Shown piece after piece: positions 23,905 through 35,090 of a stretch of DNA of 64,000 nt. The DNA is taken from the NCBI GenBank assembly GCA_036250195.1, contig JAVHZZ010000006.1:171537624-171601623 (forward strand). The letters are read 5' to 3'. Origin of the DNA: Mixophyes australis. Taxonomy: Eukaryota > Chordata > Amphibia > Anura > Limnodynastidae. How positions within the stretch are numbered: the stretch's first letter is position 1; each line of letters begins with the position of its first letter. Both the position numbers and the translations under genes were made by a program. The notes beneath the pieces are model-generated. The model did no database searches. It saw only the letters and a list, made by a program, of their open reading frames with translations, and was not told the DNA's origin.

Positions 23905-24197
23905 CAGTGGCGGATCCAGGGGGGGGCGATCTGGGCGATCGCCCCCCCCTAGCAGGGGCTTGCAGCCGGCGGCTGCACATTATGTGCAGGTCCATTCAGC
24001 AGTGACAGGCAGGGACAGTGTGCTGCCCGGCCACTCTGATTGTGTTTTAAACACACTGTCCCTGCCTGCTGTCACTGCTGAACGGACCTGCACATAGTAT
24101 GCAGCCGCCGGCAGCCTCAGATGTCAAAAAGGGGGCGGGGCCTAAATCGCCCCCCCTACATCGCCCCGGGTAGCAGTATTCTCTAGATCCGCCCCTG
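23905..24197. mobile_element. hAT MITE (CAGTGGCGGATCC ends) with long internal hairpin
   Basis: TTTTATAT is repeated exactly at 23897-23904 and 24198-24205. The left tip is CAGTGGCGGATCCAG and the right tip CTAGATCCGCCCCTG. The second inverted pair GGGGGCGATCTGGGCGAT / ATCGCCCCGGG sits just inside. From 23966 to 24113 GCCGGCGGCTGCACATTATG... and its inverse form a 148-bp imperfect hairpin with a small loop near TGTTTTAAAC. Non-coding. Confidence 0.9.
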
Positions 24198-24205
24198 TTT
24201 TATAT

Positions 24206-24563
24206 TCACATCTGAAAATAAACAAACCTGCTTAGAAGATAAAGATGTCTGAATGTGGAGATCCTCTTTAAACTGCATTTTCTCAAAAGTTCCTTTTTGA
24301 TCCCCTAAACTGTAAAATGTTGGTGCTTGTTTCTTGGGGAAATCACCTCCTCCCATAGACTGCACAGTCTACTGGACCTCCCCTTGCTACAGCATCATGC
24401 ACCCAATCTCACCACGTTTAAAATTCCAGTGCAAATCTTTCCACAGAGCAGAACAGGGTCTTATATTTGAGAAAAAGCAAAAACTGTGTGGTGGGAAACA
24501 TTGCCTTAAAAGAAGAGTTGATCCCTTAAGTTTTTGTAAATATATTATAATCCTAAGCATCAC
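24206..24563. other. Unassigned sequence
   Basis: Between two hAT MITEs. No coding support and no repeats seen. Confidence 0.5.
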
Positions 24564-24571
24564 AATTAAAG

Positions 24572-24852
24572 CATACTTGCCATCCTTTGGCAAGCTATTT
24601 CCGGGAGATCCCAGGCAGGGGGGAGTGGTTGGAGGGCGGGGGGGCGGCAATTCGTGTCGTTGTAGCTCCGCCCCCACAACAAAATCCCGTTTTCCAGCCG
24701 GGGGCGCGGCCAAAATGACGCGATTCATGAGTTGCTTCATTTTGAGGAGCGTGTTGCCATATGTGGGATATTTGCCTGCTCTCCCGGGTGACCGTGAGAC
24801 CTACCCAAGTTTCGGGAGTCTCCCGGACATTCCGGGAGAGTTGGCAAGTATG
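24572..24852. mobile_element. hAT-like MITE with CATACTTGCC ends
   Basis: The tips CATACTTGCCA and TTGGCAAGTATG are inverses. AATTAAAG (24564-24571) and AATTAAAC (24853-24860) form an 8-bp duplication with one mismatch. Sub-terminal words CCGGGAGA and TCTCCCGG repeat near both ends. A related copy lies at 45320. The overlapping ORFs on both strands are GC-rich by-products. Confidence 0.8.
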
Positions 24853-24860
24853 AATTAAAC

Positions 24861-25579
24861 TGTGCTGGCAAAGCAATACATAGCCATGTTATCAATAATC
24901 ACTACATTTGGTGTATAACTGTCATGTAACTTATCATGTGGAAATGAGAACTACATGGGTTTTTTAGCTGGAGATTGGGCTTCTCTCCATTTACCAAGCT
25001 CCGAAGCCGGAACTGGGTATCGTTGGTGATTGCCTTTGCCAACCACCTCCTGCAATAGCTTTCCCGTGTAAAGTATGGGGAAGCCTATTAAGAAGGATTG
25101 CGACAGTACCTGTACCGACTGAATCCACCGATCGATGTCACCTTCTCTGGATGGGACAGCAGCAGCAATAGAGGAAAACAAGCTTTATTTAATTAACTAA
25201 AGCATGTTTTTCCATTTTAAAGTTGTTTTATAACTGCAATTTTTTAAAAACAATTTTTTAGTTGTCTTTAAATCTGCTCTTGGAAGACCATGACTGGGCT
25301 TTAAGTGCAGTGCACATGTGTGACCTGGCAATGCCCCCAGATCTGTTAGATAAACTAGTTAGCTGAGTGAAGAGAGCTTAAAGGATACAAAACATTCAAT
25401 ACTGTAAAAATATATAGTCACAGAAAGTATTCAATGTCCCTTTATTAAAATAACTCTGCCTCACAAAACCTTAAAATAGCTGTTTTAGTACCAGCTATTT
25501 GACAATTAGGTAGCTTGGGACAGGTTAGAGAACAAGTAAACATTTATATTTTTTTATTTTTATTTTTTATTCACACTCC
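24861..25579. other. Unassigned sequence
   Basis: A 76-codon minus-strand frame at 24951-25181 has no recognisable domain. No repeat ends found. Confidence 0.45.
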
Positions 25580-25975
25580 ACGATCACCATGAAAACACCA
25601 CTACCAGCCCCTGTTGTGCAGTACTGTCCCATCACCAGGAAAACACCACTGCCAGTCTCTGTTGTGCAGCGCTGCTAAATCACCATGAAAACACCTCTAC
25701 CAGTTTGTGTTGTGCAGCGCTGCTCAATCACCATGAAAACACCTCTACCAGTCTCTGTTGTGCAGCGCTGCAGCCTCAATCACCATGAAAACACCTCTAC
25801 CAGTCTCTGTTGTGCAGCGCTGCTTAATCACCATGAAAACACCTCTACCAGTCTCTGTTGTGCAGCGCTGCACAACAATCACCATGAAAACACCTCTACA
25901 ATTCTCTGTTGTGCAGCGTGTCCCATCAACAGGAAAACACAACTGCCAGTCTCTGTTGTGGAGTGCTGCTGTCAT
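25580..25975 (+). repeat. Minisatellite, ~49-bp unit, about eight copies
   Basis: The unit is built from ATCACCATGAAAACACC, then TCTACCAG, then TCTCTGTTGTGCAGCGCTGC. Copies begin about every 48-52 bp; the outer copies are most diverged (ACCAGGAAAACACC). It makes repetitive ORFs on both strands, which are not genes. Confidence 0.9.
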
Positions 25976-26094
25976 AGTGTCAGAGAGGTCTTGAATATTA
26001 GAAGGAGTTATGTGGAGTAATGAGAATTAAAGGGAACTTGTAGGCAAAAGTTATAGAGTAACATGTGGTGTTATAGGGAGAATTAACAGGAGGA

Positions 26095-26680
26095 GGGCTC
26101 TATGGGGAGAAGTGACAGAAGGATGGTTTATGGGAAGAAGTGACAGGAGGATGGTTTATGGGGAGAAGGGACAGGAGGTTGGGTTATGGGGAGAAGGGAC
26201 AGGAGGTTGGGTTATGGGAAGAAGTGACAGGAGGAGGGTTTTATGGAGAGAAGTGATAGCAGGTTGGGTTATGGGGAATAGTAAAATGAGGTTGGCTTAT
26301 TGGGGAGAAGTGACAGAAGGTTCAGTTATGGGGAGAAGTGACAGGAGGATGGTTTATGGGAAGAAGGGACAGGAGGTTGGGTTATGGGAAGAAGTGACAG
26401 GAGGAGGGTTTTATGGAGAGAAGTGACAGGAGGTTGGCTTATTGGGGAGAAGTGACAAGAGGAGGGATTAATGGGGAGAAGTGACAGGAGGTGGGGTTAT
26501 GGGGAGAAGTGACAAGAGGTGGGGTTATGGGGAGAAGTGACAGGAGGATGGTTTATGGGGAGAAGTGACAGGCGGTTGGCTTATGGGGAGAAGTGACAGG
26601 ACGTTGGGTTATGGGGAAAGTGACAGAAGGTTGGGTTATGGGGAGAAGTGACAGGAGGTGGGTTTTATGTAAAGAGGTAA
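26095..26680 (+). repeat. Minisatellite, ~28-bp unit, about twenty copies
   Basis: The unit is GGGGAGAAGTGACAGGAGG followed by TTGGGTTAT. The period is about 28-29 bp. A higher-order pattern is visible: blocks with GGTTTTATGGAGAGAAG recur near 26236 and 26407, suggesting segmental duplication of several units. Decayed units continue to about 26860. Confidence 0.9.
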
Positions 26681-26869
26681 AAGGATGCAGGGTTATAAGA
26701 AGACAACAGGAGGAAGGGAAATGGGGAGGAGAAAGGGTTTAGGGAGATGTAACAAGAAACAAGAGGAAGGGATATGGGAGATGCAACAGGAGGAAGCATT
26801 ATAGGGAGATTCAAATAGGTTATAGGGAGATTCAACAAGGTGAGAGGTTATAAGGAGGCATAATAGAGA

Positions 26870-29800
26870 GTAATCAATACAGTTACATGTCATGCTTACA
26901 TTTCATAGAGTTGGAGGAAACACAATGTATAATTACATAAATAACTTAGTTCTGTGTAGATACTAGATACACATTCTTTTTACCTATTTTTGTTGCTAAT
27001 TCATACACTTCCATTTGACCAATATACTGTATGTCAAATACATCTCATATAAACTAGTCCCCAAAAAGCAAAACACAAAAGTTTAGTGCTAGGGTTCGTA
27101 GACCTGTGGGATTAACCTGTATAGAAATATCCACATCCAGTCTGTGAAGACAATGCACACAGCAGTATGTCTTTATTGGTAAACACTTAAATCTCAAATG
27201 TCTTCACTTTTTACTATCTTTAGTTATGAATTAATGTGTTGTCATATGTATATTGCCCTCCAGTTCACACAAAAGCATAGCTTTAAAATAAATACATTAT
27301 GTAAGTAAATATAATTCTTACCTGTACCAAAAGGAGAGATGGCGTTTTGGCTTGCAACATCATGTCTTTAACAGATTAATGAGGATGGCCAGCTGAGCAA
27401 ACTGTAACCCCAAATTTCAAATGAGAGGAGTTCTCCTCCACTATGCTGGAACCTTTTTGAATGTTAAAAGTGCAATCAACACTGCCAGTGAGATTCAGAC
27501 TGCTGCGATGGGAAGGGTTAAACAGAGGTAAGAGGAAAGTACCTGTCACCCATAGGAACAGAAGATGTGTAGTCCCAAGTAAAGGATTGTACAGTATAAG
27601 AGGAGCCTGCAGGAAAGCAGGTGGATGAGGCTGGGGCAGAGGAGGGATTCTGGTTTAAGAAGTAGGGTGAAATGATCACAATATAAGAAGAAGGCTAGTT
27701 GGAAAGCAAGTGGAAAAAGCAGTAGAAGGGGACAGTTGATTGCTGGAAGGTCAGTTGTTGAAAGTACAGGTGTCTCTTCTGTCTTTTTCTTCCTCTCAAT
27801 TAACTACATTTGGTCTTTGAATATTCCTTTTTCTTTTTACCTGGCTTTCTCTCAGGCTTTATCTGTGCTCCTTAATCCTTTCTTCCATTCCTCCTCTTTT
27901 GCTCTCTTTTCTGTTTCCACCGTTACTCTGCTCTATTATTTTTTTGCTTCTACTGCTCTGCTGCATTCACTAGAATCTACTGTATCTCTTCCCTCATCTG
28001 TTCTTCTCATTTCTTTCATGCATCTCTCTACCTCTGCCTTTTCCTTCCCTGCCTTTCTCTCTGCACTCCTTTCCTTTCCCCCCTCCTCTCTTCCTGCTTC
28101 TCCCTCCCTCCTTCTCTATCAAGGTATGATCCCACTGTTCATCCCTCTTCTTGCCGTCTCTTCATTCACTGCTTGAGCAGAACTCTTCATCCCGTGCAAA
28201 ATTAAAACCTAGAAATAAAAATACATTCCTAAAACTTCTAATAGCTTTTTAATTTATTAGCAGATAAGTACATTCCTGTTTAATCTTTCTGCAAGCTAGG
28301 GGGCCACCCTGCTTTTCTAAGTGCAGGTATCACAATATGACCAGAAATGTTATACCATTTGTGTTTGTTGCCACCTTGGACTTTTACTAGTATAATATGC
28401 CAAGTATATGCAATTGGGGATACACAATTGAGTATGTATTTAATAGACCAAACTATGTATGGTTACAGTTTTGCTTATTTAATGTCAAGTTCGCCTAATA
28501 ATATCAGGTAATCATTGAACTTTTGATTTTACATCTAGCAGCACAAGAACTGATAGGGGGAGAATAATGTGGGGAGACTGTCATGTTGTTATATAAGTTA
28601 CCAAGAAGCTTAATTGAGTTTGGATCAAATTTAAGATACTTGAGAAGAGAATATAAACCGCATGTGGCCTGCATGTGTGCACTAGAGATTGTAGGCTTCT
28701 CCTGCAATAGAACCATTAATAAAAAAACAACTTGTACTGAAATAATTCCACACTGGACTCAGCATTGTTTAGGTTCAAATGAAAATTGACTGCCTGTGCT
28801 ACCACAGACAGATTAGTAGGATAAAATATTAACAATTGATGTTCAAATGTTAAGATTTTTTTTTCTCTCTCTCTCTCTCTTCAATTTTATAGGCAATATT
28901 ATTTTGGCTAAGTAATCACATTCTGTGGCTTTTACCGTTTCCATTTGAGAGCCTTGCAGTGTGTCCCATTTGGGAAGGTAAGGGGAAAATTTTAGAATTC
29001 AGAGTAGTAGTATGTGTTCTTAAATATGATGTGTCCTTGGCTCCTCTTTCACCCAGTGTCATAAGGTCTTGTGACAAATCATTTAGCTTGCTGGTAAGAC
29101 CATTGCTTAGTGTGATTCCTGTCCTGGACTCTTGTTAGACTAACAGCTGGATTTAATGGATGTGGGTTTAACAGCTTAGATTTCAAGCAGTAATAGCTAT
29201 TGTCTAATTAATTGCCTGCCCAGCTGTCTCTCTCCAGTTACTTCTGCTTCTCCGACTAGGACAGTAAAAACCTTTTGTCTGTCTGCCTGTCCATCATATG
29301 CTTGTCTATGTATTGACCAATCTTGACTAGTGGAGAAGATCAAAATGAAGTAAAATGGTTGTAGTAGACTGGATACTTCTCCCCTCTGATCTGCGTAAAA
29401 GTGTTGGTGTTAAGGATTTGTTGTTAGAAACATTATTTGTGACTAGGAGTGCCTGACTGGACTAAGATTGCCTACGTCAGACATTCTTCATGCTAATGCA
29501 AGTTATTGATATACAGCAAGTCTGTATTTGAAGTCCGTGTAGTAGAAACTTGCCATACATTTGATAACATTTCCTTAATCAAGTTTATCTTTACGTATAT
29601 AAAGAGAGAAGTTATTGTTGGAATGAGCTTGGTTCGTGGGAATCTGATTATGGGCTCAATTCTTAATCATATGAAGACAAATATAATGCTGCATTAATGA
29701 CATGTTCACCTTAAACCTAGCATTTACAGACACTGTGTATATAACACAAAATGAGTTACTGGACATGTTTTATAGCTGCCTATTTTTATACCCAGTGTTT

Positions 29801-29879
29801 AGAGAGAGCAGTCTTGAGCACAGTGACCGATATTTGGAATGTGCGCATTGCTCCCCCCCTTAATGTGTTAAAATCTCAC
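26870..29879. other. Apparently unique sequence, possible introns
   Basis: No transposon ends recognised over 3 kb. A pyrimidine-rich tract (27780-28120) opens a 146-codon plus-strand frame made of Leu, Ser and Phe; it is a composition artefact. A (TC)n tract lies at 28862-28882. If the exon at 29880 is real, this is downstream intron on the minus strand. Confidence 0.4.
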
Positions 29880-30005
29880 CCTCTTGATGACAGTTTTGTC
29901 CTGTATTTCGGGGTGAATTCCCCCCAGCTCATCTGCAGGTTGTCAACAATTTCTTCATAGCCCCTGGCGTCCCTTCCAGAGATTACACAGCCAAACGTCC
30001 CCGCA
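29880..30005 (-). CDS. Candidate internal exon of an unrecognised host gene
   Basis: On the minus strand the stretch TGCTGAC (branch-point-like) precedes a C/T-rich tract and CTCTGCAG by the usual 25-30 bp. Then come 126 bp open in one frame, and then AGG|GTGAGA, a good donor. The exon starts with one base of a split codon and ends with two, so it is symmetric. The translation runs from AGTFGCVISGRDARGYEEIV to LSSR and has mixed, protein-like composition with one Trp, one Cys and no low complexity. The open frame extends upstream into the intron, which gave a 102-codon ORF starting at 30184. I do not recognise the protein, and no partner exon was found. Confidence 0.4.
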
Positions 30006-31759
30006 CTGCAGAGGGAAAGCAGTAGTGTGACAGTCAGCAAGGCAAGGACATCAGCTGTTTGCTCTCCTAACCCGAAGGGGGGCCACTTCTCATATGAGGG
30101 AATCCCTTCACCTCCTCCAAAATGAACAGAGCAGTTCCTTTCCCCCACTCGTATTCCTGTTGGATACAGTCCAACTCTCCTCACCCCTCCCTGTAACTGC
30201 TCTTCTGTTCGTTCAATTCCACTTTGCTGTATAAATGCACCTATTGCTTCTCTCTTCCTATCCCTCTCCCCTCCTCACCTAGCACCCCCCTATTTCTGCA
30301 TTCCATTTCCCTCTTCCTCTCTCTCCCACACACATTATATATCACACATACAGTACATCTTCATTCTGCACATCCCTCGCTCTGCTGAGCTCTTCTTTTC
30401 CTCTACTTCTCCACCTGCATTGAAACTTTCATTGATACTATCCCAATTTCTCCTGTCTGTTTGCACCGCACACTTTAATTCTATTCTCTTACCACCTTCA
30501 CTCAGGGGATTGCCTATAATTAGGCAAAATGTAGGAAAGTAAAAACATTGTTTTTATTCCTTCAAAAGGTTAACTTTACATTTATTGTAGATCTAATTAT
30601 GGTGATAGTTACAATATTCATGTTTTCTATTGTACATTAGACTTATATAAGAGTTAAAGTTGACTTGTGAATGGGATGAGTGAACTGCCAATTCCATTGC
30701 CAACCCAGGCAATGGCTAGGTGCAACTTGATCTCACTATTTCTATTTCCTCCCGTGTAAAATTAATTGCCCTTGTAAACCAATCTGCCCCATTTATTGGC
30801 AACTTTACTAATCTTTTCAACACTATTTACAAGCCTTCAGGTCAGACTTGCTGTTGTATCAATCTTGTCTTATGCCTCTATGATACTTTAATCTGTCTGC
30901 TATTGCTTTTACTTGAGCTATTCTGTGACTTAATGCCTCTTTACTGTTTTTTTAAAAAAACAACTGTATTTAGAGTTGAATCTGCCCTTGTAATCTGCCC
31001 ATTGGAAGTGAATATTCAGTTGACTTATGTACCCTAAATAGGGTAGAGACAAAGCAGCAAACAAATGAAAAAAAAGGGAAAAGTAGAGTAGCAGCCAACT
31101 GGACAAACCTCCCAGCTTTCCATCCCAATTGGGACAAAGCTGCCATGGTTGGTATGCAGCTACTAGCACTGATTTAAGTGTTGACAAAGAAACTATTTGT
31201 ACTATTTCCTGTCTGACAGATCAGGGTGATGGTAGCTGCCAGCTTGCATTAGCCATTCCCATATGGTGAATTGGCAAACAACATAGCACTGAAGAGTTTG
31301 GCCTTAGAAGAGGGTCCTGGCATTACCTAGGGTTATACTGCAAGGAACTTTACCACCACCGGCCACTCCAGCACCTTGCATGGCACAAGACCTGTTCAGG
31401 ATGTTTCGAGAACCAGCATATAGCATACAGGTAGCCTTTGGATGGAATTTCAATTATTATGAGCTTGCAGTGAAAAATCAAGTCCACATTGGCCATGTTG
31501 TATAGCTGATCACATCTTAGCTCATAATAGTCATCTTTCTGTCCCAGCACTGTTAATTATGTTATGTGAGGCTGATCTGAATGTCCTGCACAGCTGTCCT
31601 GGTCACCTTACAACACGGATGTTGGGAAGAGTAAAGCGCAGTATCTTACTCTCATCGAAGAACAGGGGCTGACTGGCAAATTATAGCCTGGGGGGAAAGC
31701 ACACTGCACTGGCCCATAAACAGCAGTCCCTCTGTACAAGGTGGTTTTAAGTAAAGAAC
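30006..31759. other. Unassigned sequence, possible intron
   Basis: C/T-rich around 30170-30500. Short overlapping frames near 30720-31190 and 31350-31550 show no domain. A decayed hAT-like tip (CAGGGGCTGACTGG) occurs at 31663 without a partner. Confidence 0.4.
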
Positions 31760-32255
31760 AGGCTGATTCATCAAACCAGCAAAAATACCTTTTAGTGAAG
31801 AAAACAGAGTTTTTTTTCCACCAAAAGGCTTGTTTTCACTTTGTGCTATATATAAATAGGGTTACCATCAGAGATAACTTGCTGGTGGAGCCTATTTATC
31901 AATATAGAGGCTGTATCCCTGTTCCATTAAAGCACTGATGGGCAACATCCTCTTCTTGGAGGACTGAATCTGCAGTCCTTAGACTAGCCCCAGAGCAGAT
32001 GAAAGAGATATGGCAGAAAAACAGGTTACTCTGATGGCTGTAGAGCTGGATCCCACCGTGGCTACGGCAACATGCCACTTCCCCACTCAAGTAACTCCCC
32101 GATCTATTAGGCTGTAGTATGTGTCCCTTGAGCTCGCCAGTGCATGGAACAGGTGTGCATTCACGGCTGTATCTGATGGTTCTGGGCATGAGCAGACTGA
32201 CTTTGCATTTGATACGCTCAAAATTGGCAGATACTTGCCTTGATGAATCAGGCCC
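31760..32255. mobile_element. Probable MITE with GGCTGATTCATCAA ends
   Basis: AGGCTGATTCATCAAACCAG at the left and CTTGATGAATCAGGCCC at the right are near-inverse and resemble the ends at 6685-7075. The body is non-coding and holds CTATTTATCAATATAG inside. No target duplication resolved. Confidence 0.5.
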
Positions 32256-32619
32256 TTTATCTTTTTCTCTTTTTTACTCTACCCTGTTTTTTTAACTCTG
32301 TCTCTCTCCTACTACTAACTGACGCTGCCACTGCTTTTAGCACTGTCCACTCTGCATAACTTTTCATGTCAGCCTTTCCCTTTCTCTTTTACACCCTCTT
32401 ATTGGCAGAAGTCTGTAATAGGTGTTAGTGGAATGTGAGAAGGAGGTGAATCTACACCTTAGTAACTTATCTAGGAATGTTGGTTTATTTTAACAGGATA
32501 CAGTGAAGTAACTTCCATAATGCAGGATACAGGCTTGCAACTGCTTTAGGTATGCAGGTATATGTATCTTGCAGACAGTCAACAGTCTTGTGGACACATA
32601 GCTTGTGTATTTGTGTATA

Positions 32620-32672
<53 letters not shown>

Positions 32673-32674
32673 TA
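32256..32674. repeat. Unassigned sequence ending in (TA)n(CA)n
   Basis: TAT repeats from about 32623, then (CA)n to 32670. The Tc1 relic begins directly after. Some Tc1 copies do insert in TA tracts. Confidence 0.6.
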
Positions 32675-33177
32675 CATGGACAAAAGTAATTGGACACGCC
32701 TGTTAATTATTGAATTAAGGTGTTTCAATCAGACCTGTTGCCAGAGGTGTATAAAATCAAGCACCTAGCCATGCAGTCTCCATTTGCAAAAATGTATGAT
32801 TCTAAATGGGTCGCTCTGAAGAGATTAGTGACTTCAAGCGTAGTACTGTGATAGGATGCAATAAGATGGTTTGGGAAATTTCATCCATGCTGGATATTAC
32901 ACAGTCAACTGTAAGTGATAGTATTAGAAAGTGGAAGCATTTAGGAGTTACACCAACTCAGCCATGAAGGTGAAAGACCACGTAAAATCACAGAGCAGGA
33001 TTAGCGACTGCTAAGGCACATGATACATAAAAATTGCTAACTCTCTACTGATTCCATAACTGAAGAGGTAACGTACTTCTACTGGCATTAATGTAAGCAC
33101 AAAAACTGTGCAGCAGGAACGTAATGAAATGGGTTTCCATGGCCAAGCCGCTGCATGCAAGCCTCACATCACCAATA
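32675..33177 (+). pseudogene. 5' half of a Tc1-like element with transposase start
   Basis: The tip CATGGACAAAAGTAATTGGA follows TA at 32673. The frame opens near 32807 with MGRSEEISDFKRSTVIGC, then SSMLDITQSTVSDSIRKWKH, the first DNA-binding helix-turn-helix. It breaks after about 50 codons. Homologous words continue (GGTTTCCATGGCCAAGCCG) to about 33177, before the catalytic domain, where the copy is truncated. It is a third Tc1 family in this window. Confidence 0.85.
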
Positions 33178-33735
33178 CCATAGGGTTCTACATTATACAG
33201 CCGCCGGGCCCTCGCATTGCCCCCTTATTACCTGAAATATGATTCTCTGTCGGCATTTATACCAGGCCTGTCGGATATGTTGTCTGTCACTTTTTCGGGA
33301 AGTCTGTATTTCCTACATGTCAGGATTGTAGGGATCGCCATTTCAGTGTTGCTATAATTCTTGTCGGAATTCTGCTCATCCTCATTTTGTACCCCATCCA
33401 CTCTTCCCATATCCCCCTGAAACCAATTCAAATTACTCAGTCACCTACAAAGCCCTCAACAACACTCATTCATACATTGGCATCACTTCATGCCAGGTGC
33501 AGAAATTAGGGAATTCATCAATGTGCTGTTTATCCAGACTCCATATGAGTGTAGCAAACATTGTAGATTTGCTCTGGCAAAATCTACAAATTACACCAGT
33601 GCAAGTGATTGTGCATTGCTAGTAATGGCACTATACTTACTGCATTTGACTGCTAATACCCTGAGAATGTGGCTTTGCAGCATTAAGGGTCAGCAACATT
33701 GCAGGAAATGATAATCTATGTATCCTACAGACATA
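33178..33735. other. Unassigned sequence with a possible LINE fragment
   Basis: At about 33425-33480 the plus strand gives SVTYKALNNTHSYI, similar to the C-terminal part of L2/CR1-type reverse transcriptases (a TYKAL...P-Y pattern). It is too short to classify firmly. The rest is unassigned. Confidence 0.3.
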
Positions 33736-34023
33736 GGGGTTTATTTATCATTAATAGGTAATATGTAAGATTTTCTATTGCTGCTTATTGCAGAGACAGA
33801 AAATATTCTATTGCCCAATTTACCATTAAAAGGCCCCCAGGGATAGCTGAGTGATGCTCAGCTCCCTGGCAATACTGGCTGGCAATGTACCACTGCTGTA
33901 CATAGTAAATAGGATTCGCAGGAGGCCCCCAGTGAAGGCTTCTGTCAGTAAAAGTCAACAGTCTCGCCTTTGATAAATAGGTAGAAGCATAAGTCTATAA
34001 TCTCCTATTAATAAATAGACCCG
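33736..34023. mobile_element. MITE with GGGTTTATTTATCA ends
   Basis: The left end GGGGTTTATTTATCATTAA pairs with the right end TTAATAAATAGACCC. It contains AAGATTTTCTATTGCTGC and TCAGCTCCCTGGCAA, also seen decayed at 2560 and 59800. The copies therefore belong to one dispersed family. Confidence 0.65.
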
Positions 34024-34180
34024 ATAGATAGAGTATAAATATCAGGCACCAGTATCCTGTATCCTATTTCTCAGTGGAAGTTCAGCATAAACATATCATG
34101 TGACTGCTCTCTGAGCTAATAGAATTCTTAATGATTGATAACATAACCATAGATCTTTAGCCTTAACCTTAACATTAGTC

Positions 34181-35090
34181 TGTGTAATAAAAGGCACAAC
34201 ACCAACTTATCGGCAAATAACTGTTCTTTTATTGTAATAGCCATTCACTGATATGGTTGTGGGACAACACTGTACTCAGCATTGTCTATTACCTAAGCGC
34301 ACCCATAGTTGTTTATTCTTAAGTTGGGACAATAATCCCCAGACATTACAGAACCCACCCTTTTGGTCTAATCATAACGCACCACAAGCCAGCCCAAAGG
34401 GATTGTACTTACACCAAACCTAAGCCGACTCTTTAAAGGGAACGGGTTCCAAATGCCTCACTACCATCAATGTGCGCTTCACCAACCTTGCTTATTGCTG
34501 TACAGTGTTTACTTGCCACTCTAATGTCTGCACCAGCCGCAGGACCCAAGTCCAGCATCGAGCCCGTACACCAAGTGGCACATCACACCTCCGGGGCTGA
34601 ACCAGCACACCCATACCATTTCATATCCTGCGCACCAAGTGGCCCAACATATCACTGGGACTGTACCAGCACACCTGTACTCTCCCACAAACCCATGCAA
34701 CTAGTGGCCCATCATACCTCCTGGCCTGTATCATTAACCGTACCTAGAGAACCCGGCATGCACACTAAGTGACCCATCCAAAGACTCAGGAAGTATCACT
34801 CGCACCAAAGGGCACATCAGCAAGAAGGTCATACACCGCAACAAGCTAACAAATACCGGATCCAGGAGTCGAGAATGGGAGGGGGGAATGCTTTTCTGGA
34901 ACCAAAAGAGCTGAATGACTCCACCCTGCTCTTTTATAACCTGTTCCCTTGCTCTTGTCCCCCCTATGACACCTACATAGACATCACCTCACTTTCCTTG
35001 CTTTGTTAACCTTTAGTGAGCAAAATAGGTATGTGCAAAAACCTCAGCTTTAAATCTCCCTCGGGCTTAGTCCATCCCTCAGTTCTAACA
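34181..35090 (-). mobile_element. LTR-like unit, possibly DIRS- or Gypsy-type
   Basis: On the minus strand it starts TGTTAGAACTGAGGG and carries a TATA-like GGTTATAAAAGAGC (plus 34928-34941). It ends with an AATAAAAGAAC signal (plus 34211-34225) shortly before GCCTTTTATTACACA. The layout promoter, about 700 bp, polyadenylation signal, end is that of an LTR. The middle (34560-34760) has three diverged ~77-bp units around CCAAGTGGC. No target duplication was found, which would suit a DIRS-type element but does not prove it. Confidence 0.5.

Noticed and set aside
25685..26426. Repetitive ORFs of about 75-111 codons
   Set aside because: Products of the two minisatellites.
27736..28176. 146-codon ORF rich in Ser, Leu and Phe
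   Set aside because: Caused by a pyrimidine-rich tract; no signal for a start, splice sites or a known membrane family.
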